Source: Seohaeicola saemankumensis (GTDB lineage Bacteria > Pseudomonadota > Alphaproteobacteria > Rhodobacterales > Rhodobacteraceae). Taken from it: a DNA stretch of 64,000 bases. The notes below the pieces were generated by a model that made no database searches, had not been told where the DNA came from, and was given only the letters and a program-made list of their open reading frames with translations. The DNA lies in contig NZ_JAIUZI010000006.1 of assembly GCF_020171285.1 (NCBI RefSeq), positions 123,933 through 187,932 of the forward strand, written 5' to 3'. The translations under genes were made by a program, and so were the position numbers. Below, piece by piece: positions 25,831 to 33,915 of the stretch (position 1 is the stretch's first letter; the number at the start of each line of letters is the position of its first letter).

Positions 25831-28233
25831 ATGAGCAGTTTCGATGATACAGACGCCTTCGAGGCGGCCTCGCTGTCGGCGCGCGCCATGGCGGCGCGGC
25901 CCGCGCCTTACCTGGATGGACTGAACCCGGCGCAGCGCGAGGCGGTCGAGGCACTGGAGGGGCCGGTGCTGATGCTGGCGGGCGCAGGCACCGGCAAGAC
26001 CAAGGCGCTGACCACGCGGATCGTGCACCTGTTGAACACCGGATCAGCCCGCCCGAACGAGATCCTCGCCGTGACCTTTACCAACAAGGCGGCGCGCGAG
26101 ATGAAAGATCGTGTCGGCAAGCTGCTGGGGCAAAGCATCGAGGGGATGCCATGGCTGGGCACCTTTCACGCCATCTGCGTCAAGCTGCTGCGCCGCCATG
26201 CCGAGCTGGTCGGGCTGAAATCGAACTTCACCATCCTCGACACCGATGACCAGGTTCGCCTTTTGAAACAACTGGTTGTCGCCGCCAACATCGACGATAA
26301 ACGCTGGCCCGCGCGGCAATTGGCAAACATCATCGACAGCTGGAAAAACCGCGCCTTCACCCCGGACAAGGTGCCGGCGGCGGATGCCGGGGCTTACAAT
26401 CATCGCGGCGTGGAACTCTATGCGCAGTATCAGCAGCGGCTGAAAGAGCTGAACGCCGTCGATTTCGGTGACCTGTTGCTGCACGTGGTGACGATTTTCC
26501 AGACTCACCCGGATGTGCTGGAACAATACCAGCGCTGGTTCCGCTATATCCTTGTGGACGAATACCAGGACACCAACGTGGCCCAGTACCTGTGGCTGCG
26601 ACTGCTGGCCGGGGCGCATCGCAACATCTGTTGTGTGGGCGACGACGACCAGTCGATCTATGGCTGGCGCGGCGCCGAGGTCGGCAATATCCTGCGGTTT
26701 GAAAAGGATTTTCCGGGTGCGGTGGTGGTTCGGCTGGAGCAGAACTACCGCTCGACCCCGCATATCCTGGCGGCTGCGTCGAACGTGATTGCCGGCAACG
26801 AGGGGCGTCTGGGCAAGACGCTGTGGACCGATGCCGAGGACGGCGAAAAAGTCCGCCTGATCGGCCACTGGGACGGCGAGGAAGAAGCCCGCTGGATCGG
26901 CGAAGAGATCGAGTCGATGCAGCGCGGCACGCGCGGCATGCGCCCCTATGGGTTGGACGATATTGCGATTCTGGTCCGGGCCTCCCACCAGATGCGGGCC
27001 TTTGAGGATCGGTTCCTGACCATCGGTCTGCCCTATCGGGTGATCGGGGGGCCGCGATTCTACGAACGGATGGAAATCCGCGATGCCATGGCCTATTTCC
27101 GCGTCGTCACCAGCCCGGACGACGACCTGGCCTTTGAACGGATCGTCAACACGCCCAAGCGCGGTCTGGGCGACAAGGCGCAGCAGACCATCCAGATCAC
27201 CGCGAGGCAAAACGGCGTTTCGCTGGTCGAGGGGGCGCGACTGGCGGTCGAGTCCGGCGCGATAAAAGGCAAGGGTGGCAATCAGTTACGGCAGTTGGTC
27301 GAGGATATCGGTCGCTGGGGCCGGATGGCCGGTGACGCCGATCTGACCCATATGGAACTGGCCGAGATCATCCTGGACGAATCCGGTTACACGGCCATGT
27401 GGCAGAACGACAAGACGCCCGAGGCGCCGGGGCGGCTGGAGAACCTCAAGGAGTTAGTCGTGCAGATTCGCGACTTTGAGAATCTCCAAGGATTTCTGGA
27501 ACACGTCAGCCTGGTCTTGGACGTGAGCAACGACGAAGCGGAGGAAAAAGTCACGATAATGACTTTGCACCAGGCGAAAGGAACCGAATTTCCCGTTGTG
27601 TTCTTGCCTGGCTGGGAGGAGGGATTGTTCCCGTCGCAACGAAGCCTGGACGAAGGCGGCGTTAGAACAGTTGGGGATAAGCTGGTTTCAAAGGGGCTCG
27701 AGGAGGAACGGCGTCTGGCTTATGTTGGGATCACCAGATCTGAACAACTATGCATAGTATCGTTTGTTTCCAACCGGTTCATTTTTTCCGGTAATTTCAA
27801 GGGCTGGACGTCCATGATGCCGTCTCGTTTTATTGACGAAATGGCAGACGCAGAGAATCCAGAGGAACACGTGGAAATTCTTACTCCGCCAAGTTTGCAG
27901 GCTGGTGGACTAGGTGCAACTGCCGTTCAACCCATGTCCGGTATCGAAGAACGAGTTGGGCGTGCGGATGTCTACAACTCTCCGGGATGGAAACGGATGC
28001 AGGCTCGGGCCGGCCTTCGCGGCACTAGTCATCCAAAAGAAAGCAGAAATTCCGTGATCGACCTGGACGCCGTATCGTCCTTTACCATTGGCGAGCGGGT
28101 GTTTCACCAGAAGTTCGGCTATGGCGCGATCACCGGGATCGAGGGCGACAAGCTGGAGATCGACTTTGAAAAGGCCGGTCCCAAGAAGGTCGTCGCCAGC
28201 TATGTGAACGCGGCGGACGATATCCCGTTCTGA
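25831..28233 (+). CDS. uvrD: UvrD/PcrA-type DNA helicase
   Basis: 800 residues of superfamily 1A. Motif I is GAGTGKT (51-57), motif Ia FTNKAAREM, motif II VDEYQDTN, motif III DDQSIYGWRGAE, motif IV QNYRS, motif V TLHQAKGTEF, motif VI EERRLAYVGITRS, and a C-terminal Tudor-like segment GERVFHQKFGYGAITGIEG. It unwinds DNA 3' to 5' in excision and mismatch repair. The function is intact, but residues ~540-750 are encoded by DNA of clearly lower GC with codons such as ATA, AGA and TTA that the flanks avoid. Confidence 0.95.
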   Translation: MSSFDDTDAFEAASLSARAMAARPAPYLDGLNPAQREAVEALEGPVLMLAGAGTGKTKALTTRIVHLLNTGSARPNEILAVTFTNKAAREMKDRVGKLLGQSIEGMPWLGTFHAICVKLLRRHAELVGLKSNFTILDTDDQVRLLKQLVVAANIDDKRWPARQLANIIDSWKNRAFTPDKVPAADAGAYNHRGVELYAQYQQRLKELNAVDFGDLLLHVVTIFQTHPDVLEQYQRWFRYILVDEYQDTNVAQYLWLRLLAGAHRNICCVGDDDQSIYGWRGAEVGNILRFEKDFPGAVVVRLEQNYRSTPHILAAASNVIAGNEGRLGKTLWTDAEDGEKVRLIGHWDGEEEARWIGEEIESMQRGTRGMRPYGLDDIAILVRASHQMRAFEDRFLTIGLPYRVIGGPRFYERMEIRDAMAYFRVVTSPDDDLAFERIVNTPKRGLGDKAQQTIQITARQNGVSLVEGARLAVESGAIKGKGGNQLRQLVEDIGRWGRMAGDADLTHMELAEIILDESGYTAMWQNDKTPEAPGRLENLKELVVQIRDFENLQGFLEHVSLVLDVSNDEAEEKVTIMTLHQAKGTEFPVVFLPGWEEGLFPSQRSLDEGGVRTVGDKLVSKGLEEERRLAYVGITRSEQLCIVSFVSNRFIFSGNFKGWTSMMPSRFIDEMADAENPEEHVEILTPPSLQAGGLGATAVQPMSGIEERVGRADVYNSPGWKRMQARAGLRGTSHPKESRNSVIDLDAVSSFTIGERVFHQKFGYGAITGIEGDKLEIDFEKAGPKKVVASYVNAADDIPF

Positions 28234-28281
28234 CCGTTTTGTACCGGGTGCAAACCCGGCTTTTTCCGTTTTGTACAAAAT
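28231..28281 (+). terminator. Terminator within a CCGTTTTGTAC repeat element
   Basis: CCGGGT-GCAA-ACCCGG followed by CTTTTTCC (28244-28265), just past the helicase stop. The hairpin is flanked by two direct CCGTTTTGTAC copies; the same layout recurs at 63598-63648. Confidence 0.7.
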
Positions 28282-28370
28282 TCCCGCGCCCATTTCGGGC
28301 GTGAGTGATCGCCCGCGCCTGTCGCGCGGGCCGTCGGGGATCGGGCCCGTTCTGGATGTCTCTGCAAGAA

Positions 28371-28412
28371 ACAAAAAACGGCGGCACCAGGGAGGAGGAG
28401 GGTGCCGCCGTT
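28371..28412 (-). terminator. Terminator of the sRNA array
   Basis: On the minus strand, a perfect 12-bp stem (AACGGCGGCACC with GGTGCCGCCGTT) carrying the CUCCUCC loop is followed by TTTTTTG, so the last array hairpin doubles as the terminator. Confidence 0.75.
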
Positions 28413-28454
28413 CTCATGCAACACCGCGCGCAGGGAGGAGGAGAGCGCCGGTGT
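28377..28454 (-). ncRNA. CcsR/cuckoo-type sRNA, unit 5
   Basis: Two stem-loops with CUCCUCCUCCCU loops (28421-28454 and 28377-28412) and an 8-base linker. The second stem is also the terminator. It is the most distal unit from the DUF1127 gene. Confidence 0.75.
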
Positions 28455-28488
28455 GTTCCAATTCGGTCCCCGCGCGGGGGAGGGGTGG

Positions 28489-28567
28489 CCGGCGGTGCGA
28501 GGGAGGAGGAAGCACCACCGGTCGGGTTCTACATCTCGGCACAGGGAGGAGGAGAGCGCCGGATGTA
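28489..28567 (-). ncRNA. CcsR/cuckoo-type sRNA, unit 4
   Basis: Stem-loops at 28530-28567 (TACATC/GATGTA plus CGGC/GCCG) and 28489-28521 (CCGGCGGTGC/GCACCACCGG), both with the CCUCCUCCC loop, separated by 8 bases. Confidence 0.75.
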
Positions 28568-28601
28568 TCTGTCGCCCGGTTTTGAGGCCGGGAATTTCGG
28601 A

Positions 28602-28681
28602 ACCGGTGACGCCAGGGAGGAGGAGAGGCGCCACCGGTCTCTGATCAGCACCAACCGCAGGGAGGAGGAGAGCGGCGGTGC
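28602..28681 (-). ncRNA. CcsR/cuckoo-type sRNA, unit 3
   Basis: Stem-loops at 28648-28681 and 28602-28638, linker 9 bases. It is a close copy of unit 2, displaced by about 115 bases, including the flanking CCCGG/CCGGG spacer hairpin. Confidence 0.78.
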
Positions 28682-28715
28682 ATCACTTGCCCGGTTTTGA
28701 GGCCGGGAATTTTGG

Positions 28716-28796
28716 AAACCGGTGACGCCAGGGAGGAGGAGGGCGCCACCGGTTTCTGATCAGCACCGACCGCAGGGAGGAGGAGAGCGGCGGTGC
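28716..28796 (-). ncRNA. CcsR/cuckoo-type sRNA, unit 2
   Basis: Stem-loops at 28763-28796 and 28716-28755 (14-bp arm with one mismatch), linker 7 bases, both with the CCUCCUCCC loop. Confidence 0.78.
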
Positions 28797-28829
28797 ATCT
28801 CGCATCCGGTTTTGAAACCGGTAGAAAGG

Positions 28830-28902
28830 GCGGCGACATCAGGGAGGAGGAAAGATGTCGCCGCTAAGCACAGACCACCAGGGAGGAGGAGAGGGTGGCC
28901 TG
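28830..28902 (-). ncRNA. CcsR/cuckoo-type sRNA, unit 1
   Basis: Stem-loops at 28871-28902 and 28830-28864 (11-bp perfect arm), linker 6 bases. It starts about 16 bases past the DUF1127 stop, as expected for RNAs cut from that mRNA. Confidence 0.78.
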
Positions 28903-28918
28903 ATCTCGGTTGTTTCGT

Positions 28919-29143
28919 TCAGCGCTCCTGCGTTTCGTAGGCCGCCTGGTAGGCGATGCGGCGCAGTTCGCAGCGGTGCAGGCCAAGGTCGGCCAGTTCA
29001 CGGTCGCAGAGGCCGGAGAGTTCGTTCAGGGTTTCCCGGTAGACGCGGTAGCGCGCATAGCGGGCCTTGGTGTTTTCGATCCATGCGCCTGCACGCTCGG
29101 AAATTGTGTCGAACGGGGCACTGAGGTGGGTCGCTACTGACAT
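28919..29143 (-). CDS. DUF1127 protein, CcaF1-like
   Basis: 74 residues. The N-terminal half is a short amphipathic helix region; the C-terminal ~45 residues are a DUF1127 domain with YRVYRETLNELSGLCDREL and ADLGLHRCELRRIAY, rich in Arg. In Rhodobacter sphaeroides a DUF1127 protein, CcaF1, is encoded just upstream of CcsR sRNAs and acts as a small RNA-binding factor; the same arrangement here supports the same role. The ATG at 29143 has an AGAAGG ribosome site. Stress induction by RpoH is inferred from the promoter at 29221-29250. Confidence 0.88.
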   Translation of the reverse strand: MSVATHLSAPFDTISERAGAWIENTKARYARYRVYRETLNELSGLCDRELADLGLHRCELRRIAYQAAYETQER

Positions 29144-29220
29144 GCTCTTGTACCTTCTCTTGTAGTTATCGCCGGCGGTTTTGCTTGTGTCGTGCACTGT
29201 GCCGCTGGCCTTGTCTGACA

Positions 29221-29250
29221 CCAAGATAAGGAAATGCTGCATCTGCACAA
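29221..29250 (-). promoter_or_regulatory. RpoH-type promoter for the DUF1127-sRNA transcript
   Basis: On the minus strand, TTG, 17 bases, CTTATCTTGG. The -10 region matches the alphaproteobacterial heat-shock consensus CYTATNTNNG at every fixed position; the -35 has ATTG in place of CTTG. Transcription would start about 70 bases before the DUF1127 ATG. Confidence 0.65.
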
Positions 29251-29564
29251 TGGCCGGGTGCGACAATGCTGCCATGCAGCAAGTGCATAGATTGATTGCA
29301 TAATTATTTGGCACATCCAAAAAACCCTATTTAATTTGAGGGTTGGACGAATTCCGGGGGCAAGTCACCTAAGGTCAACTGAGGAATTCTCGGGCGCTCT
29401 GCCATGTCTTGGAGGACACATTTCCCGAAAATCCCCGGACAATTTTAGATGTGACGCAAAGTCACTGCGGCAAGAATCGGTGTGGACCGGACCGCGGCCA
29501 GCAAGATCCGGCGCGGCCGCGAGTCGGTTTCCCGCCCGTTGGCGGGACCAGGCGCCGCCGAATT

Positions 29565-29628
29565 CGGGATTTCATGGCACCGTACGGGACGAAATTCCGG
29601 TGATGGGAAAATATGGGACAAAAACGGA
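29565..29628 (+). promoter_or_regulatory. MraZ-box-like repeats, clusters 1 and 2
   Basis: CGGGA (29565), TGGCA (29575), CGGGA (29585), then in a new register TGGGA (29604), TGGGA (29614), ACGGA (29624). Each is a five-base box with a five-base spacer, the spacing of E. coli MraZ sites. Confidence 0.55.
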
Positions 29629-29770
29629 GAAAGCCGGCGGTTTGCCGTAAATCCGCGAAACCCGCAGCTGGATTCCGAAGATCCGGGCCGGTCGATCTGG
29701 TGTGATTCGACGAAAATTTGAGAACAATTAGAGAACAAGCGTCTGAGGCAGATCCGGGATGAAATTTTTT

Positions 29771-29805
29771 TGGGAAATCATGGGAGGGTATGGGTTGGCG
29801 CGGGA
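29771..29805 (+). promoter_or_regulatory. MraZ-box-like repeats, cluster 3
   Basis: Four consecutive 10-bp units: TGGGA at 29771 and 29781, TGGGT at 29791, CGGGA at 29801. This is the best match to the TGGGN-N5 repeat bound by E. coli MraZ. Confidence 0.7.
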
Positions 29806-29855
29806 TGGCCGAGATATTGTCTATATATAGTGATGAGGTCGAGATTCCACACCAA

Positions 29856-29885
29856 TTGTGGCAAAATACTTGGTATCTCTAGATA
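29856..29885 (+). promoter_or_regulatory. Possible housekeeping promoter upstream of mraZ
   Basis: TTGTGG (29856-29861), 18 bases, TAGATA (29880-29885), between MraZ-box clusters 3 and 4. The implied leader to mraZ is about 350 bases. Confidence 0.35.
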
Positions 29886-29912
29886 TGGGGTAGGGCCGGG
29901 ATGACCGCCGTG

Positions 29913-29957
29913 TCCCATGGGGTGGGGAAATTTTCCGTTGATTTCCATATTTTCCCA
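29913..29957 (-). promoter_or_regulatory. MraZ-box-like repeats, cluster 4 (reverse strand)
   Basis: On the reverse strand, TGGGA (29953-29957), TGGAA (29943-29947), CGGAA (29933-29937) and TGGGA (29913-29917) fall in one 10-bp register with one missing unit. Confidence 0.5.
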
Positions 29958-30239
29958 TGGCATCCCTAATACATCGGATGAGGACGCAGCAGCAGGGGCA
30001 ACCAAACGACCCCGGACCAAACAAGAAAAGCAGGTTTCATACAGGCGCACGACTTCATCAGACCAAGAGATCCGGCGCGCGAGCGAGCAGACATCCCCCC
30101 AGGTGGCGCGCGCAGTCGGACACCCCGCACAGCGGGACGAGGACGGCGGGTTGAACAGTGGCAGCAGTTCAACCCGCCGTTTCCGTAACTGGGGACAGAA
30201 ATAACATCACGCGGGGGCGCGGGTAAAGGGACAGGTAGT
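29958..30239. other. Gene-free leader region of mraZ
   Basis: No convincing reading frame. Its main feature is a perfect 14-bp inverted repeat (30143-30156 with 30167-30180, 10-base loop) followed by TTTCC, about 60 bases before the mraZ start. Together with 29144-29957 this makes about 1.1 kb without genes. Confidence 0.6.
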
Positions 30240-30752
30240 TTGGGCCGCAGGTTCAGAGGCGAGTACACCTTTAAGGTGGACACAAAGGGCAGGGTTTCGA
30301 TCCCGGCCTCTTTTCGCCGTGTGCTTGAGGCCGGCGATCCCGGATACACCGAGGGCCTGAGACCGCAGTTTGTCATCCAGTATGGCGATGACAGCCAGAA
30401 ATACCTCGAAGTCTTTACCATGGCCGAGATCGAGAAGCTCGAGGACAAGATCGAGCGTTTGCCGAACTCGCCGTTGAAGCGGGAGCTGATCCATTCCATC
30501 ACCTCGCGGTCGCATGAATCCGAGATCGACCCGGACGGACGGTTTGTTCTGCCGGCCAAGCTGCGCGACCATGTCGGGCTGGGCAAGGAGGCGGTGTTCG
30601 CGGGGACGCTGAACACCTTCCAGATCTGGGATCCCGAGGAATACGCGCGCCGGGGCGATGGCAAGGAGCAGGACGCGGTTCTGGATCTGCCCGAGGGGAT
30701 CAACCCGATGGACGCGATGGACATGGTTCTGGCCAAACTGGAGCGGGAGTAA
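30240..30752 (+). CDS. mraZ: Transcriptional regulator/cell-division protein MraZ
   Basis: 170 residues with two SpoVT-AbrB-like domains: [13 protein letters not shown] (~15-27) and [13 protein letters not shown] (~97-109). MraZ forms a ring that binds repeats upstream of its own gene and controls the division and cell wall (dcw) operon. The start is a TTG at 30240 preceded by GGGACAGG; no better start exists. Its stop overlaps the rsmH ATG by one base. The upstream repeats give strong support for autoregulation. Confidence 0.93.
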   Translation: MGRRFRGEYTFKVDTKGRVSIPASFRRVLEAGDPGYTEGLRPQFVIQYGDDSQKYLEVFTMAEIEKLEDKIERLPNSPLKRELIHSITSRSHESEIDPDGRFVLPAKLRDHVGLGKEAVFAGTLNTFQIWDPEEYARRGDGKEQDAVLDLPEGINPMDAMDMVLAKLERE

Positions 30753-31768
30753 TGGCCGCCGGGCAAGACGCCGCTGGATCACCACATATTCCTGTTCTGC
30801 TGCGCCCGTTGCTGGCCGCCGTGGCGCCGGTGTCGGGGATCTGGCTGGACGGGACCTTTGGCGCGGGCGGCTATACAAGGGCGCTGCTGGAGGCCGGGGC
30901 GGAGCGGGTGATCGCGGTGGACCGCGATCCGCTGGCCTTCGAGATGGCGGCGGAGTGGGCCGGCGCATATGGCGACCGGCTGGTGATGCAGCCCGGCGTG
31001 TTTTCCAGGCTGGATCAATATGGCAGTGACCTGGACGGCGTGGTGCTGGACCTGGGCGTGTCGTCGATGCAGCTGGACCGGGCCGAGCGCGGGTTTTCAT
31101 TCATCAAGGACGGGCCGCTGGACATGCGGATGTCGCAGGACGGCCCCAGCGCGGCGGATCTGGTGAACACCGAGGACGAGGCGCGGCTGGCGGCGATCCT
31201 GTTCCATTACGGCGAGGAAAGGGCGAGCCGGCGGATCGCCAAGGCCATCGTGCGCGAGCGGGCGCAGGCGCCGATCACCACGACATTGCAGCTGGCGGCG
31301 ATCATCGAGGGGTGCCTGCCGCGCAAGAAGCCGGGGCAGTCGCACCCGGCGACGCGCAGTTTCCAGGCGCTGCGGATCGCGGTGAACGCGGAGTACGAGG
31401 AGCTGTTTGAGGGGCTGATGGCGGCCGAGCGGGCGCTGAAGCCGGGCGGGCAGCTGGCGGTGGTGAGTTTTCATTCGGTCGAGGACCGGATGGTCAAGCG
31501 GTTCCTGCAGGAGCGGTCGGGCGGCGGCGGCCGCGCCAATCGGTATGCGCCCGAGATCGAGACGGCGGCGCCGCAGTTCACGGTCAAGACCCGCAAGTCG
31601 ATCGGGCCGGATGATCGCGAGCTGGAAGAGAACCCGAGGTCGCGGTCGGCCCGGTTGAGGGTGGCGGTGCGCACCGATGCGCCGGCCGGAACGGCGGATG
31701 CCCGCAGCATCGGCATGCCGATGCTTGGCCCCCAATCCGGCGCCAAATCAGGTGAGAAGCGGAAATGA
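30752..31768 (+). CDS. rsmH: 16S rRNA (cytosine-N4)-methyltransferase
   Basis: 338 residues. It begins [10 protein letters not shown] with the SAM motif [14 protein letters not shown] (~32-45), then [20 protein letters not shown] and the late [15 protein letters not shown]. It methylates N4 of C1402 in 16S rRNA. It is second in the dcw operon, with 4-base overlap into ftsL. Confidence 0.97.
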   Translation: MAAGQDAAGSPHIPVLLRPLLAAVAPVSGIWLDGTFGAGGYTRALLEAGAERVIAVDRDPLAFEMAAEWAGAYGDRLVMQPGVFSRLDQYGSDLDGVVLDLGVSSMQLDRAERGFSFIKDGPLDMRMSQDGPSAADLVNTEDEARLAAILFHYGEERASRRIAKAIVRERAQAPITTTLQLAAIIEGCLPRKKPGQSHPATRSFQALRIAVNAEYEELFEGLMAAERALKPGGQLAVVSFHSVEDRMVKRFLQERSGGGGRANRYAPEIETAAPQFTVKTRKSIGPDDRELEENPRSRSARLRVAVRTDAPAGTADARSIGMPMLGPQSGAKSGEKRK

Positions 31769-32115
31769 GAAGCATTGTCTATATATTGACGGCACTGGCG
31801 GTGTTTGGTCTGGCCTTTTGGGCCTATCGCGAGAACTACGCCACCCAGCAGGTGCTGAAGGAAACCCAGCAGGTGCGCCGCGATATCGGCGCGGCGCAGG
31901 TGCGGCTGAACGTGCTGCGCGCGGAATGGGCCTATCTCAACCGTCCCGACCGGCTGAGCGAGCTGGCGGAGATCAACTTTGACCGGCTGGGGCTGCTGCC
32001 GCTGCGGCCCGACCAGTTTGGCCGCATCGACGAAGTCGGCTACCCGCCCGAGCCGCTGTTGCCGATCACCGATCCGGTCGATGTGTCCACCATGAACGCG
32101 GAGGGCGAGCCATGA
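31765..32115 (+). CDS. ftsL: Cell division protein FtsL
   Basis: 116 residues. One N-terminal membrane helix (~5-20) is followed by a periplasmic coiled coil with leucines in heptads and a [11 protein letters not shown] motif typical of FtsL. It is part of the FtsQLB subcomplex of the divisome. It overlaps both neighbours by four bases. Confidence 0.9.
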   Translation: MRSIVYILTALAVFGLAFWAYRENYATQQVLKETQQVRRDIGAAQVRLNVLRAEWAYLNRPDRLSELAEINFDRLGLLPLRPDQFGRIDEVGYPPEPLLPITDPVDVSTMNAEGEP

Positions 32116-33896
32116 TCCGCACGCCGCTGCGCCCGCTGGCGCGTATTCTGCCCGCCCGCGACAAGGGCGAGAACCCCGACGCCATCGAACGCGAGAACAT
32201 CCGCAAGCGGCACGAGGAAATGCAGGACCGCGCCCGCAGCCGCGCCGAAAGCCGCCTGCTGGTGCTGGGGGTGTTCTTTTTCTGCGCCTTCGCGGTGGTG
32301 GGCGCGCGCATGGGGCATCTGGCCACGTCCGAGGCGGTGGAGCCGGTGGCCAGCGCCACGGGCGCGGCGATCGCGGCGCAGCGCGCCGACATCACCGACC
32401 GGCACGGCCGCATCATGGCGACGAATTTCGAGACCCATTCGCTCTATGCGCAGCCGCCGCAGATGGTCGACCCGCTGGCCGCCGCCGAAGGGCTGGTCAA
32501 GGTCTTTCCCGATCTCGACAAGGAACGGCTGATCAAGGATTTCACGGGCAAGCGCAAATTCGTCTGGATCAAGAAGCGGATCAGCCCCGAGCAGAAACAG
32601 GCGGTGCACGATCTGGGCGATCCCGGTCTGCTGTTCGGCCCGCGCGAGATGCGGCTTTATCCCAACGGGCCGGTGGCTGCCCATGTGCTGGGCGGGGCGG
32701 GTTTCGGCAAGGAGGGCGTCAGCGCGGCGGAGGTGATCGGTGTCGCGGGGGTGGAAAAGCAGTTTGACGGCTACCTGCGCGATCCGGCCAATGGCACCAA
32801 GCCGTTGCAGCTGGCGTTGGATCTGACGGTGCAGGCGGCGGCCGAACAGGTGCTGTATGGCGGCATGAAGCTGATGAACGCCAAGGGGGCGACCTCGATC
32901 ATCATGGACGTGCACAGCGGCGAAGTCGTGTCGGTTGTCAGCCTGCCGGATTTCGACCCCAACGACCGGCCGCAGGTTCTGGTCGAGGGCGACCAGTCGG
33001 ACAGCCCGCTGTTCAACCGGGCGGTGCAGGGGGTGTACGAGCTGGGCTCGACCTTCAAGATTTTCGCGGCGGCGCAGGCGGTGGACCTGGGGCTGGTGAA
33101 TGCCGAGACGATCATTGACACATCGGGCCCGATGCGGGTGGGCGGCCATCCGATCGGCGAGTTCAAGAACAAGAACTATGGCAAGATCAGCGTGTCGGAG
33201 GTGATTGTCAAAAGTTCGAACCGGGGCACCGGGCGGCTGGCGCTGCAGATCGGGACAAAGCGGCAGAAAGCGTTCCTGGGGGCGCTGGGCATGTTCGATC
33301 CGACGCCCTTTGAGATTGTCGAGGCGGCAGGCGCGCAGCCGCTGCTGCCGAAACGCTGGACCGATCTGAGCGCGGTGACGATTTCCTATGGCCACGGCAT
33401 TTCGACGACGCCGATGCATCTGGCGGCGGGTTATGCCGCGATCGCCAATGGCGGCCGCTATGTCAGCCCGACGATCCTGAAGCAGAAGGGGCCGCAATAC
33501 GGCCCGCGGGTGATGTCGGCAGAGGCGGCCCTGGCGGCGCGGCAGATGCTGCGCGCGGTGGTGACCAGCGGCACGGCGAGTTTTGGCGAGGTGCCAGGAT
33601 ACGCGGTGGGGGGCAAGACGGGCACCGCCGACAAGCCCAAGCCGAGGGGCGGGTATTACAAGGACAAGGTGATCGCGACCTTTGCCTCGATCTTTCCGGC
33701 GCACGACCCGAAATACGTGGTGGTTGTAACGCTGGATGAACCAAGCGTGCATACCTATGGCGAGGACCGCCGGACGGCGGGGTGGACCGCCGTTCCGGTC
33801 ACCGCCGAGCTGATCGGTCGGGTGGCGCCGCTGTTGGGGGTGCGACCGGACGTTGAACCCGGACAGGTGGCTGGTATAACTCTGACCTCGAACTGA
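32112..33896 (+). CDS. ftsI: Peptidoglycan transpeptidase FtsI (PBP3)
   Basis: 594 residues. A membrane anchor (~50-70) precedes the pedestal domain (QRADITDRHGRIMATNF) and transpeptidase domain with the serine in GSTFK, SSN motif and KTGTADK. It cross-links septal peptidoglycan in the periplasm. No PASTA domain is present. It is followed 19 bases later by murE. Confidence 0.96.
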   Translation: MIRTPLRPLARILPARDKGENPDAIERENIRKRHEEMQDRARSRAESRLLVLGVFFFCAFAVVGARMGHLATSEAVEPVASATGAAIAAQRADITDRHGRIMATNFETHSLYAQPPQMVDPLAAAEGLVKVFPDLDKERLIKDFTGKRKFVWIKKRISPEQKQAVHDLGDPGLLFGPREMRLYPNGPVAAHVLGGAGFGKEGVSAAEVIGVAGVEKQFDGYLRDPANGTKPLQLALDLTVQAAAEQVLYGGMKLMNAKGATSIIMDVHSGEVVSVVSLPDFDPNDRPQVLVEGDQSDSPLFNRAVQGVYELGSTFKIFAAAQAVDLGLVNAETIIDTSGPMRVGGHPIGEFKNKNYGKISVSEVIVKSSNRGTGRLALQIGTKRQKAFLGALGMFDPTPFEIVEAAGAQPLLPKRWTDLSAVTISYGHGISTTPMHLAAGYAAIANGGRYVSPTILKQKGPQYGPRVMSAEAALAARQMLRAVVTSGTASFGEVPGYAVGGKTGTADKPKPRGGYYKDKVIATFASIFPAHDPKYVVVVTLDEPSVHTYGEDRRTAGWTAVPVTAELIGRVAPLLGVRPDVEPGQVAGITLTSN

Positions 33897-33915
33897 TATC
33901 ACGGCGGGGTTGGCC

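Noticed and set aside
28371..28907. GGAGGAGG repeats taken as a CRISPR array or as repeated coding sequence
   Set aside because: Repeats are short loop motifs inside non-identical hairpin arms with compensating pairs, not equal repeats with unique spacers; the open frames across them are low-complexity by-products.
29336..29650. 104-residue open frame upstream of mraZ
   Set aside because: No ribosome site, no known motif, composition of intergenic DNA, and it crosses the MraZ-box clusters.
29957..30154. 65-residue basic open frame in the mraZ leader
   Set aside because: Arg/Gln-rich shadow without ribosome site, ending inside the 14-bp hairpin region.
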